Origin: JBBECE01 sp040881985
GTDB taxonomy: Bacteria; Pseudomonadota; Alphaproteobacteria; Rhizobiales; Devosiaceae
Assembly (NCBI GenBank): GCA_040881985.1
Contig: JBBECE010000026.1
Location: forward strand, 1 to 64,000
DNA length: 64,000 bases
Direction of reading: 5' to 3'
The position numbers were made by a program, and so were the translations under genes. The notes beneath the pieces are model-generated. The model ran no database searches. It worked only from the letters and a program-made list of their open reading frames with translations, and was not told the origin of the DNA. This document shows positions 25,718-34,668 of this stretch, piece after piece. Numbering within the stretch: position 1 is the first letter of the stretch; every line of letters starts with the position of its first letter.

Positions 25718-26103
25718 GTGGATTCCTCCGTGAATTGGAATTGCCACCCTGATCGTGGCGGCCTGTTTCACCTCAATCTTCCCGATCGCATCAAAGCGGT
25801 CGTGCCTTGATCAGCCGGACCGGTTTAGATATGGCCGGCGGACGATAGCCGGCGCCTATGTCGGACTTGATACGGTTCTTCTTGCCGACGAAAGGGACAT
25901 CATCGCCAATAGGCTATGCCGCCAAACCAGCAATTAGATGACAGAAAGCCGGAAGTGAAAAGCCCCGATTTGGCCGATTGGCGGGATGTTGGCTGCTGGG
26001 TCTTGGAAAGACTTGCGATATCGGGGCAATTTGTGCACGCCTTCGCTGCGTGTGTGGTGCAGCAGACGGCGCCAAAGTCGACTCCGGTGCGTGAAAGGCT
26101 CAG
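25718..26103. other. gene-free gap with a structured stretch
   Basis: A 386-base gap, lower in GC than its surroundings, between the divergent nucleotidase and hemH genes. Around 25961-26030 an 8-bp pair GCCCCGAT/ATCGGGGC closes a region holding a GTCTT/AAGAC hairpin, and a further GCACGC/GCGTGTG hairpin follows. It could be a structured leader of hemH or an unrecognised small RNA. No known element matched from memory. Confidence 0.35.
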
Positions 26104-27129
26104 ATGATTCCGCCTCTGCCCGAAGGCCACCCACCGGTCGTGACCCAAAAGATTGGCGTCTTGCTGCTTAATCTCGGCACGCCGGACGCGACGGATATTG
26201 GCGCGGTGAGGCGGTATCTCAGGCAGTTCCTGTCCGACCGGCGGGTGATCGAGACACCACGGCTTCTATGGTGGCCGATTCTCAATGCCATCATCCTCAC
26301 GACCCGGCCGCGGCGCTCGGCCGGGGCCTATTCGGCGATCTGGGATCGCGCGAAAGGCGACAGTCCGCTGAGGGTCATCACCCGCGCTCAATCGGAGAAG
26401 CTCGCTTCGGCGTTTTCTGCGGACGACCGAATCATTGTCGATTTCGCCATGCGCTACGGCAACCCGGCAACGGGAGAGAGGCTCGAGGCGCTGCGGGCGC
26501 GAGGCTGCGACCGGATCCTGCTGGTGCCGCTTTATCCGCAATATTCGGCGACGACGACCGCCTCGGCGAACGATGAGGCCTTTCGGGCACTCGGGCGGAT
26601 GCGCCGGCAACCTTCGGTCAGAACGCTGCCGGCCTATCATGACGACCCGGCCTACATCGATTCGATCGCTTCGAACCTCTCCGGCACGTTGGGAAAGCTC
26701 GATTTCGCGCCCGAGCTCGTGCTCGCCTCCTATCACGGGCTGCCGAAATCCTACCTCGAGAAGGGCGACCCCTATCACTGCTTTTGCCAGAAAACGACAC
26801 GGCTCGTTCGCGAGCGGCTCGGCTGGCCGCAGGGGCGCTTGACGACGACATTTCAGAGCCGGTTCGGCCCGGGGGCTTGGCTTTCCCCCTATACCGAGGA
26901 AACGCTGAAGGCGTTGCCCGGCACGGGCGTCACGAGGGTCGCGGTGATCGCGCCGGGGTTCTCGGCGGATTGTCTCGAAACTCTGGAAGAGCTTGCGATC
27001 AGAGGCCGTGACCGGTTCCTCGCGGCGGGCGGCGAGAGATTCGCCTACATTCCCTGTCTCAATGACAGTGCGACCGGAATGCGGCTGATCGAGATTTTGG
27101 TGCGCCGCGAGCTTTCCGGCTGGGTGTGA
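26104..27129 (+). CDS. hemH: ferrochelatase
   Basis: 341 residues. It has KIGVLLLNLGTPDA at the N-terminus, RYGNPATGERLEAL, LVPLYPQYSATTTAS, the active-site ASYHGLPKSYLEKGDPYHCFC, and TTFQSRFGPGAWLSPYTEETL with the conserved Glu. It inserts Fe2+ into protoporphyrin IX as the last step of haem synthesis, at the inner membrane. It stands alone here. No clear Fur or Irr box was found upstream. Confidence 0.96.
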   Translation: MIPPLPEGHPPVVTQKIGVLLLNLGTPDATDIGAVRRYLRQFLSDRRVIETPRLLWWPILNAIILTTRPRRSAGAYSAIWDRAKGDSPLRVITRAQSEKLASAFSADDRIIVDFAMRYGNPATGERLEALRARGCDRILLVPLYPQYSATTTASANDEAFRALGRMRRQPSVRTLPAYHDDPAYIDSIASNLSGTLGKLDFAPELVLASYHGLPKSYLEKGDPYHCFCQKTTRLVRERLGWPQGRLTTTFQSRFGPGAWLSPYTEETLKALPGTGVTRVAVIAPGFSADCLETLEELAIRGRDRFLAAGGERFAYIPCLNDSATGMRLIEILVRRELSGWV

Positions 27130-27215
27130 ACCGTCTCTTCGCGGCCGGGATTGCGGCGACACTTGCCCGCGCATACATAGTGTGATGCCGCTCGGGCACG
27201 AGGAGGAAGTGAGTC

Positions 27216-28190
27216 ATGGACGGGTTCTCGATTGCGCTGATGGCGCTGGTGGTGCTTGCGGTTCTGGTGCTGTTCGCCGGGGTCAAGACCGTCCCTCAGG
27301 GCTTCAACTACACGGTCGAGCGGTTCGGACGGTACATCAGGACGCTCAAGCCCGGCCTCAACATCATCCTGCCGTTTATCGACGGACTGGGTCACAAGCT
27401 CAACATGATGGAGCAGGTTCTCGAAGTGCCCTCGCAGGAGGTCATCACCCGCGATAACGCCACGGTCGAGGTGAACGGCATCACCTTCTATCAGGTGCTC
27501 GACGCGGCGGCGGCGGCCTATGAGGTGTCCGGTTTGCAGAATGCCATTCTCAATCTCACCATGACCAATATCCGTACCGTCATGGGCTCGATGGACCTCG
27601 ATGCGTTGCTGTCGAATCGCGACGAGATCAACGACCGGCTGCTGAAAGTCGTCGACACCGCGGTCTCGCCCTGGGGCGTCAAGATCACCCGCATCGAGAT
27701 CAAGGACATCGACCCGCCGAAGGACCTCGTCGATTCGATGGCGCGGCAGATGAAAGCCGAGCGCGAGAAGCGCGCGGTTATCCTCGAAGCGGAAGGCAAG
27801 CGGCAGTCGGCGATCCTCCAGGCGGAAGGCCAGAAACAGGCGCAGGTGCTGGAGGCAGAAGGCAGGCGGGAAGCAGCCTTCCGCGACGCCGAGGCGCGGG
27901 AGCGGTCGGCCGAGGCCGAGGCGAAAGCGACCGCGATGGTCTCGCGCGCGATCGCCGAGGGCGACGTGCAGGCGGTCAACTATTTCGTCGCCAACAATTA
28001 CATCAAGGCGCTGGAGAGCATCGCCAAGTCGCCCAACCAGAAAATCCTGATGCTGCCGGTCGAAGCGGCGAACGTGATCGGCGCGTTGGGCGGCATTGCC
28101 GAGATCGCCAAGGAAGCCTTCGGAGACGGAAGCGCGCGGGCGGCGCGGGCCGCCTCGCGCCCGCCTTCTACCCGCGTCCCGACGGAGTAG
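27216..28190 (+). CDS. SPFH/Band 7 membrane protein, paraslipin/QmcA-like
   Basis: 324 residues. An N-terminal membrane anchor (FSIALMALVVLAVLVLFAGV) is followed by a Band 7 domain (TVPQGFNYTVERFGRYIRTLKPGLNIILPFID) and a long coiled coil rich in Glu, Ala and Gln (about 190-250), which builds oligomers. GAGGAGG lies upstream of the ATG. It is 3 bases from the NfeD-like gene; the two proteins normally work as a pair in membrane quality control. Confidence 0.94.
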   Translation: MDGFSIALMALVVLAVLVLFAGVKTVPQGFNYTVERFGRYIRTLKPGLNIILPFIDGLGHKLNMMEQVLEVPSQEVITRDNATVEVNGITFYQVLDAAAAAYEVSGLQNAILNLTMTNIRTVMGSMDLDALLSNRDEINDRLLKVVDTAVSPWGVKITRIEIKDIDPPKDLVDSMARQMKAEREKRAVILEAEGKRQSAILQAEGQKQAQVLEAEGRREAAFRDAEARERSAEAEAKATAMVSRAIAEGDVQAVNYFVANNYIKALESIAKSPNQKILMLPVEAANVIGALGGIAEIAKEAFGDGSARAARAASRPPSTRVPTE

Positions 28191-28193
28191 GCG

Positions 28194-28652
28194 ATGGACC
28201 TGATCGCGCTGATTTCGGCGTATGGCGGCTGGTCATGGGTAGCGGGCGGCGCGGTGCTTCTTGCCATCGAGCTTGTCGTGCCGGGCGGAGTTTTCGTCTG
28301 GCTCGGCATATCGGCGATCACGGCCGGTTTGGCGACGCTCGTCTTCGGCATTCCCTGGCAGTGGCAATGGGCGATCTTCGCGGTGCTCTCGATCGTCAGC
28401 GTCGTCGGCTGGACGATGCTCGTCAGACGCCGGCCGGCGACGACGGAGAGCCCATTCCTTAACCGGCGCACCGGACGGTTCGTCGGACAGGTGCACACGC
28501 TCGGCGAGCCGATCGCCAATGGGGAGGGGCGCCTCAGGATCGGGGACACGACCTGGCGCGTCAGGGGGCCGGACGCGCCCGCCGGCGCACGCGTCAAAAT
28601 CGTCGGGGCGGAGGCCTCGATTCTCGAGGTCGAGCCCGCCCCGGCCGAATGA
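28194..28652 (+). CDS. NfeD-like membrane protein
   Basis: 152 residues. Three membrane helices (about 15-75) are followed by a small OB-fold domain (NRRTGRFVGQVHTLGEPIANGEGRLRIGDTTWRVRGPDAPAGARVKIVGAEASILEVEP), the standard short NfeD layout. It partners the SPFH protein directly upstream. Confidence 0.93.
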   Translation: MDLIALISAYGGWSWVAGGAVLLAIELVVPGGVFVWLGISAITAGLATLVFGIPWQWQWAIFAVLSIVSVVGWTMLVRRRPATTESPFLNRRTGRFVGQVHTLGEPIANGEGRLRIGDTTWRVRGPDAPAGARVKIVGAEASILEVEPAPAE

Positions 28653-28767
28653 CCGGGCACAGGAGCGCCGGCGGCGCCTGGACGGGTGCCGCGCGGGGCG
28701 GCGAAAGGCTTCCTTAACCATAAAAGGCGAGGCTGAGGCATCCCCGTCCCCAGGGTGTCGCCCTGCC

Positions 28768-30153
28768 GTGCCCGATCGTCTGAATTTGCCACTACTTGCC
28801 CTCGTGCCGGCGCTGCTCCTGGGCTCGACGGCAACCTCGCCCCATGCTCTGGCGGAGGATTTTTCGCGAGGGGTGGCTACCGACAATCCGGCACTGCTCT
28901 ATCCGCCCTTCGCCGGCAGATGCATCGATTCTCAGGGCAACATCGCGCCCTGCCCCGAGGCGGTGAACTGCGTGCCAGACACCTTGAGCGGGGGGACGAG
29001 CGGTTGCGCGAGCGGGGAACTCGTCAAGCTGCGCGTGGGGGAGGGGCCGGACGAGGATCCCGGTTCGCTTTTCGAGGTGACTTGGTCTTTGACCAAGAGT
29101 TTTGCCCGCGGGTATTCGGCCGGCGGGGCGCCGCGCTCCCTCGCCGAGGTGCGCTCCGAGGCGGAACTGTTCGGCGACGGGATCGGGGCGGATTTGACCG
29201 CCAATATCGGAAGCGATTTGCGTTACCTGCCGGGCGGCGGCGACCCCTATGTCTCGTCGTTCGACGCGGGGCTCATCGGCGACTTTGCGCTCAATTCGCT
29301 GACCTCCGCGTTTGTCTCGGGCTCGGTCGAGGGCTCGATCCCGGACCCGGACGATGCCGGGTTGCCGTCGGGGACGGCAGTCCCGCCGCTCTTGGTCGAG
29401 TGGCGGGGCGAGGCGGGGCTGCGGCAGCGGCTTGGGATGCTGAGTGCCGAGGCGCGGGCGAACGTCTTGCGCGAGACGGTCTCCGAGACGGTGCTCGACG
29501 ATTCGACGGTGCTCGACAATTCCGAATTCGGCCGCAGCGCGTACGGCGCCAACGGCCGGCTCGGCCTCGATCTCACCCCCGTCCTAGGTGTCTTCGTCGA
29601 TGCCAGCTGGCGGCGGGAGGCGTTCGATGCCGCCTCGACCGGCTTTGGTGTTCCCCTCGACAATGTGACGAGCCGGACCGAGGCGGGGATCACCTTCGAG
29701 CAGGGCGACGATCTGAACGGGGAAATGTCGCTCGGAGTGTTGCGGCGGGGCTTCGACGACGGCTCGCTGACCGATGTGACGACTTTTCTGGCGGACGCCA
29801 GCCTCAACTGGTCGCCCAACCGAACAACGACATTGAGCGCCAGCGTTTCGACCGATCTGTCCCCGACGACGGAGCCCGGCGCGACCACCGATATCAGCCG
29901 CCTCGCCAGCCTCGAGGCATTCTATGCGGCGACCGACACGCTGCGCCTGCGCGGCGGCGTCGAGTTCGGTCGCGACGAATTCGCCGACCTGGTCGAAGAG
30001 ACCAGCACGACGACCGTCGGAGTTGGCGTCGACTACCTCCTCAACCGGTTCACCACCATGTTCGCGAACCTCACCGGCAAGGCGATCGCCGATACGACCG
30101 ACGGTGAATCTCAAAGTCTTGCGATCGAGGCCGGGATTACCTTTTCCCGCTGA
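28768..30153 (+). CDS. outer-membrane beta-barrel protein
   Basis: 461 residues from GTG 28768. A signal peptide (LPLLALVPALLLGS, cleavage near PHALA) is followed by a Cys-containing N-terminal segment, then alternating-residue beta strands to the C-terminus, which ends in an aromatic-poor AGITFSR. Repeated patterns such as LRLRGGVEFGRDEF and TTTLSASVSTDLSP fit a barrel of about 14-16 strands in the outer-membrane beta-barrel superfamily. The function is unknown. Its end overlaps convergent galU by 17 bases. Confidence 0.75.
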   Translation: MPDRLNLPLLALVPALLLGSTATSPHALAEDFSRGVATDNPALLYPPFAGRCIDSQGNIAPCPEAVNCVPDTLSGGTSGCASGELVKLRVGEGPDEDPGSLFEVTWSLTKSFARGYSAGGAPRSLAEVRSEAELFGDGIGADLTANIGSDLRYLPGGGDPYVSSFDAGLIGDFALNSLTSAFVSGSVEGSIPDPDDAGLPSGTAVPPLLVEWRGEAGLRQRLGMLSAEARANVLRETVSETVLDDSTVLDNSEFGRSAYGANGRLGLDLTPVLGVFVDASWRREAFDAASTGFGVPLDNVTSRTEAGITFEQGDDLNGEMSLGVLRRGFDDGSLTDVTTFLADASLNWSPNRTTTLSASVSTDLSPTTEPGATTDISRLASLEAFYAATDTLRLRGGVEFGRDEFADLVEETSTTTVGVGVDYLLNRFTTMFANLTGKAIADTTDGESQSLAIEAGITFSR

Positions 30154-31057
30154 GCTTGACGTGATCGCCGACCGGGTGGGGCAACGCGCCGGTCAGCTTG
30201 CGCAGCTCTGCCATGAAGTCGGCTGAAATGTCCGGCCGGTCGAGCGCGAAGACTACGTTGGCGGTCAGGAACCCGATCTTCGAGCCGCAATCGAAGGACT
30301 GCCCCCGGTATTGCACCCCGGTGAATGGCTGGATGTCCATCAACAGCCGCATCGCATCGGTTAACTGGATTTCCCCGCCCGCGCCCTTGGTCTGTTCGCT
30401 CAACAGCATGAAGATTTCGGGCTGCAGAATATAGCGCCCCGAAATCATCAGGTTTGAGGGAGCTTCGGGGGGGGGGGGCTTTTCGACCATGCCGGTGATT
30501 CGAAAACTCTGGTCGGACCCTTCGCCGCGGGCGACGATGCCGTAGGCCGAAACGTCGGCGGGATCGACTTCTTCGACGGCGATGACATTGCCGCCGATTT
30601 CCTCGTAGGTGGCGACCATCTGGGCGAGGACGCCGGGGTTGGCCCGGAACACCATGTCGGGCAAGAGCAACGCGAAGGGTTCCCGGCCGACAATGTCGCG
30701 GGCGCACCAGACGGCGTGGCCGAGGCCGAGCGGCTCCTGCTGGCGGGTGAAGCTCGTCTGCCCGGCCCTTGGCAGGTCGCGGCGCAATTCGGCCAGCTCC
30801 TCGAGCTTGCCACGGCTTTCGAGGGTTGCCTCGAGCTCGAACTGCCGGTCGAAATGGTCCTCGATGACGCCCTTGTTGCGGCCGGTGATGAAGACGAAAT
30901 GCTCGATTCCGGCCTCGCGGGCCTCGTCGATCGCGTACTGGATCAGCGGGCGGTCGACGACCGGCAGCATTTCCTTGGGCATGGCCTTGGTGGCCGGCAG
31001 GAAGCGCGTCCCAAGGCCCGCAACCGGGAACACCGCCGTTCGAACCCGTTGAACCAC
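30137..31057 (-). CDS. galU: UTP-glucose-1-phosphate uridylyltransferase
   Basis: 306 residues. It has the nucleotide-binding AVFPVAGLGTRFLPATKAMPKEMLPVVDRPLIQYA, the sugar site GLGHAVWCARD, and GMVEKPPPPEAPSNLMISGRYIL. It makes UDP-glucose for surface polysaccharides. A run of 12 C (12 G on the plus strand, 30467-30478) encodes the four prolines of KPPPPE and is an unusual slippery tract in a coding region. It is divergent from galE. Confidence 0.95.
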   Translation of the reverse strand: MVQRVRTAVFPVAGLGTRFLPATKAMPKEMLPVVDRPLIQYAIDEAREAGIEHFVFITGRNKGVIEDHFDRQFELEATLESRGKLEELAELRRDLPRAGQTSFTRQQEPLGLGHAVWCARDIVGREPFALLLPDMVFRANPGVLAQMVATYEEIGGNVIAVEEVDPADVSAYGIVARGEGSDQSFRITGMVEKPPPPEAPSNLMISGRYILQPEIFMLLSEQTKGAGGEIQLTDAMRLLMDIQPFTGVQYRGQSFDCGSKIGFLTANVVFALDRPDISADFMAELRKLTGALPHPVGDHVKLSGKR

Positions 31058-31150
31058 CCTCGTCTCCTCTCGTCCGATGGCGCGTATGGCTAAATCAACC
31101 CCTTGTAGCTAGCATCGCCGCCGATCAAAGCAAAATGGGATTGCTTGCCG

Positions 31151-32152
31151 ATGAGCGTGCTGGTGACCGGCGGGGCCGGATATGTCGGCAGCCACATGGT
31201 CTTGAGGCTGCTTGACGCGGGCGAGAAGGTGGTCGTGCTCGACAATCTCGCCACCGGGTTCGAATGGGCGGTCGATCCCCGCGCGAAGCTGATCACCGGC
31301 GACGTCGGCGACATGGCGTTGGTCGAGAAGATGATGGCGGAGTACGGGGTCGAGGCGGTGATGCATTTCGCCGGCTCGATCGTGGTGCCGGAATCGGTTG
31401 AAAAGCCGCTCAAATACTATCGCAACAACACCGCCAACACCCGAGCCCTGATCGAGGCCGCGGTCAATCGCGGGGTGAAGCGGCTCATTTTTTCCTCGAC
31501 CGCGGCGGTCTACGGGATGACCGGACTCGATCCGGCCTTCGAGGATGCGGCGCTCGCCCCGATGTCGCCCTATGGCCGCTCGAAGCTGATGAGCGAGACC
31601 ATGCTCGCCGACGTCGCTGCGGCGCATGATTTCGGTTACGGGATCCTGCGCTATTTTAACGTCGCCGGTGCCGATCCGAAAGGCCGGTCCGGCCAGTCGA
31701 CGCCGCTCGCGACGCACCTGATCAAGATTGCCTGCCAGACGGCGCTCGGGCTTCGGGAGAGCATGCAGATTTTTGGCACCGACTATCCGACCCCGGACGG
31801 CACGGGGGTGCGCGACTACATCCATGTAACCGATCTCGTCGAAGCCCACGCGCTGCTCCTCGGACACTTGCGCACCGGCAAGGCGAGCGCAACGCTCAAT
31901 TGCGGCTACGGGCGGGGCTATTCGGTGCGCCAGGTGATCGACACCGTGAAAAAGGTATCCGGCATCGATTTCGAGGTGACGGAGACCGAACGTCGGCCCG
32001 GCGATCCCGCCTCGGTCGTCGCCGGCGCCGAACGGATCAAGGCGTTGCTCGGCTGGTCTCCAGCCCATGCCGATCTCGAGGCAATCGTGCGGTCTGCCTA
32101 CAGTTGGGAGAAGCGCCTGATGACCCGCAACGATCCGCCGGCAATCGCCTGA
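31151..32152 (+). CDS. galE: UDP-glucose 4-epimerase
   Basis: 333 residues from ATG 31151 (MSVLVTGGAGYVGSHMV, the NAD motif GGAGYVGS); a TTG at 31145 is also in frame. It has the catalytic SSTAAVYG and YGRSK, GTDYPTPDGTGVRDYIHVTDL and RPGDPASVVA. It interconverts UDP-glucose and UDP-galactose and so uses the product of the divergent galU. Confidence 0.95.
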   Translation: MSVLVTGGAGYVGSHMVLRLLDAGEKVVVLDNLATGFEWAVDPRAKLITGDVGDMALVEKMMAEYGVEAVMHFAGSIVVPESVEKPLKYYRNNTANTRALIEAAVNRGVKRLIFSSTAAVYGMTGLDPAFEDAALAPMSPYGRSKLMSETMLADVAAAHDFGYGILRYFNVAGADPKGRSGQSTPLATHLIKIACQTALGLRESMQIFGTDYPTPDGTGVRDYIHVTDLVEAHALLLGHLRTGKASATLNCGYGRGYSVRQVIDTVKKVSGIDFEVTETERRPGDPASVVAGAERIKALLGWSPAHADLEAIVRSAYSWEKRLMTRNDPPAIA

Positions 32153-32184
32153 ATTCGGCCCCCAGCATGGGTGACAATCGGGCA

Positions 32185-33417
32185 ATGGCCCGAACGCACA
32201 CTCTGCCGGTCGTGCTCGCTGCCGGGATGCTCATGTTCGGCGCCTCGGGTGCTTGGGCGCAGCCGCAAGAGAGTTTTGCTTCATTTTTACGCAGCTTCGA
32301 GGCCAAGGCAGTGACGGCGGGGATTTCGCCCAGTGTCTATGAAAGCGCGACCCGCGGCCTCACGCCCGACCCGACGATTCCGGAATTCAATGCAGCGCAG
32401 CCGGAGTTCGAAACCCCGGTCTGGAGCTATCTCGACCAGCGGATAACCGAGGCGCGGATCGAGCGAGGCCAGGCCGCGTTCGCGACGAACCGGGCGCTGT
32501 TCGAGCGGGTCGGGCGCGAGTTCGGGGTTGATCCTTTCGTGCTCGCTTCGATCTGGGGAATCGAAAGCGATTATGGCGCGGTGCTCGACAATCCGACCTA
32601 CATCAAGCCGGTGATCCGGTCGCTGGCAACGCTTGTGCATCAGCGGCGGGAACGCGTCGGGGCGGATGAGCGCGAACTCATTGCGGCGCTCAGAATCATC
32701 CAGGACGGTGAGGCAACGGCCGAAACGCTGGTCGGCTCCTGGGCCGGCGCGATCGGCCATTTGCAGCTGGTCCCGACCGCCTTCATCGATCATGCCATCG
32801 ACTATGATAGCGACGGCAGGCGCGATCCGCACCGCTCGCTCGCCGACGCGCTGGGTTCGAGCGCCAAGTTCCTGCGCGATCTCGGCTACCAACCGGGGTC
32901 TGATTGGGGTTACGAGGTCGCCTTGCAGGAGGCGTTCGACTATGGGCTCGCGGGGCGGGAGCAATTGCGGCCGGTGAGCTTCTTCGCGGCGCGCGGGGTG
33001 GCGCGGGTGCGGGGCCGAGACTTTCCCGATCCGGATGAGCCGGTCTTTCTCTATGTGCCGGCCGGCCACGACGGGCCGAAATTCCTGATGACGGCCAACT
33101 ATCTCGTCTTCAAGGGTTACAACTTCTCGGATTCCTACGCTCTCACGGTCGCGCATCTGACCGACCGGCTGAAGGGCGCCGGCCCGCTTGCAGGCGATTG
33201 GCCGCGCGGGGCGCGGTTCCTCGGCCGCGCCGAGCGGGTCGAATTGCAGGAATTGCTGCAGGAGGCCGGCTATTACCGGGGAACCGTCGACGGGCGGCTA
33301 GGCCCGGTCACCTCGGCGGCATTGCGCGACTGGCAGGCCGCCAACGGATTCACCGCCGACGGGTTCGCGACTTCTGAGGCGCTCGCGGCGCTGCGGGCGG
33401 CGCTCCAGGGCAATTGA
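32185..33417 (+). CDS. lytic murein transglycosylase with PG-binding domain (MltB family)
   Basis: 410 residues. ATG 32185 is followed by a signal peptide ending SGAWA; ATG 32167 adds six residues. The SLT/MltB domain at about 35-330 has the catalytic Glu in ASIWGIESDYGA and GSWAGAIGHLQLVPTAFIDHAIDYD. A PG_binding_1 domain lies at the C-terminus (ELQELLQEAGYYRGTVDGRLGPVTSAALRDWQAANGFTADG). It cleaves peptidoglycan in the periplasm. It sits between galE and a DUF459 gene, all on the plus strand. Confidence 0.93.
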   Translation: MARTHTLPVVLAAGMLMFGASGAWAQPQESFASFLRSFEAKAVTAGISPSVYESATRGLTPDPTIPEFNAAQPEFETPVWSYLDQRITEARIERGQAAFATNRALFERVGREFGVDPFVLASIWGIESDYGAVLDNPTYIKPVIRSLATLVHQRRERVGADERELIAALRIIQDGEATAETLVGSWAGAIGHLQLVPTAFIDHAIDYDSDGRRDPHRSLADALGSSAKFLRDLGYQPGSDWGYEVALQEAFDYGLAGREQLRPVSFFAARGVARVRGRDFPDPDEPVFLYVPAGHDGPKFLMTANYLVFKGYNFSDSYALTVAHLTDRLKGAGPLAGDWPRGARFLGRAERVELQELLQEAGYYRGTVDGRLGPVTSAALRDWQAANGFTADGFATSEALAALRAALQGN

Positions 33418-33474
33418 CATTGAATCGCCATCGCTCCGGGCGATAGGGTCAGGCAGTTGAACCGCGGAACAAGA

Positions 33475-34668
33475 ATGCACCGGTTGTTTGCGATCCTGAT
33501 TATTGCGCTGGCCGCCGCCTGGACTTCCCCGCTGCCCGCGCCGGCCCAGCAGCAGGCGTCGGGCGTGTCCGTTGGGGAGCGGTTTCATCTCGCCCAGGAG
33601 CAGCCTCGCCGGCGCACGCTGCTCGACATATTGTTCGGCCGCAATTCCGGCGGCGCGGAGCCCGAAGCGGCCTCACCCGCCGCCAGCGCGGCGCCCCGGG
33701 CGCCGGTCGCTTCGCCCTCGTTCATGACCGTCGAGACGAAGAACGTCAACGCGACGCGGGTCGCGGTGTTCGGGGATTCGCTCGCGAGCGGCCTCGCGCG
33801 CGGCCTGAGCCGGCTCTATGCGCAGGATCCGAACGTCGTCGTTGTCAACAAGGCGGCTGGCTCTTCTGGCTTCGTCCGCGACGACTTCTTTGACTGGAAC
33901 GCGGCAATCAGGGAATCGATCTCCGCCGACGAGTTCGAACTCGCAATCATGATCGTCGGCATCAACGACCGGCAGTATATCCCGACCCCGAACGGCAACG
34001 CCCCACCGCTCAGCGACGACTACAGGGCCGAATATTTGCGCCGCATCGTCGAGGCGATGACCCAGTTCCGGATCGCCAACCGGCCGCTGATCTGGGTCGG
34101 ACTGCCGCCGATGCGGGCGGGGGAGTATTCCTCTGCTCTGGCGCAGATTTCCTCCCTGCAGCGCAGCGCCGCCTTCACCAGCGGGGTCGAGTTCGTCGAT
34201 ATCTATGAGCGGTTCGTCGACGAAGATGGCAATTACACGCCCTACGGACCCGACCTCAACGGCCAGCAGGTGGTGATGCGGCTCGATGACGGCATCCACT
34301 GGACCGACGACGGGTCTGACCGGGCGGCGTTCTTCGTCGACAAGGCAGTGCGGCTGTTCTACCGGGGCGGCACGGTCACCATCGAGGTCGCCGATCCGCT
34401 GGCGGGCTCCGACGTCCAGTCGATGCTGCGGCCACCCTATCAGGGGCTGGGGCAAATCCGGCTGCTGGAGGTGGCGGGGCTGATCGTGTCGCTCAACGAA
34501 CCACGCCGGGCCCTCGATGGGCTGGTCAGGGCTAACCCGCCCGCGGCGGGCGCCGGGATCGATCTTTCGGCGATGGTGAATGCCCCGGTCGGCCGGGCCG
34601 ATAGTTTCGGGGTGGGGGTCGATCCCTTGGCGACGCCGAGCCTTTCGCCGGAGCCGCTCGCCAACTAG
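33475..34668 (+). CDS. periplasmic SGNH hydrolase, DUF459
   Basis: 397 residues from ATG 33475; an upstream TTG at 33457 is in frame. A signal peptide ends PAPAQQ. An Ala/Pro linker follows, then the SGNH domain: block I VFGDSLASGLARGL, block III VGINDRQYI, and DDGIHWTDDG with the catalytic Asp-x-x-His near residue 280. DUF459 proteins are thought to modify cell-envelope polymers. Its TAG is shared as CTAG with convergent gltD. Confidence 0.88.
   Translation: MHRLFAILIIALAAAWTSPLPAPAQQQASGVSVGERFHLAQEQPRRRTLLDILFGRNSGGAEPEAASPAASAAPRAPVASPSFMTVETKNVNATRVAVFGDSLASGLARGLSRLYAQDPNVVVVNKAAGSSGFVRDDFFDWNAAIRESISADEFELAIMIVGINDRQYIPTPNGNAPPLSDDYRAEYLRRIVEAMTQFRIANRPLIWVGLPPMRAGEYSSALAQISSLQRSAAFTSGVEFVDIYERFVDEDGNYTPYGPDLNGQQVVMRLDDGIHWTDDGSDRAAFFVDKAVRLFYRGGTVTIEVADPLAGSDVQSMLRPPYQGLGQIRLLEVAGLIVSLNEPRRALDGLVRANPPAAGAGIDLSAMVNAPVGRADSFGVGVDPLATPSLSPEPLAN

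Noticed and set aside
30460..30485. Frameshift in galU at the C12 run
   Set aside because: Twelve C is a multiple of three in frame. The protein reads intact on both sides, so the gene is not broken in this sequence.
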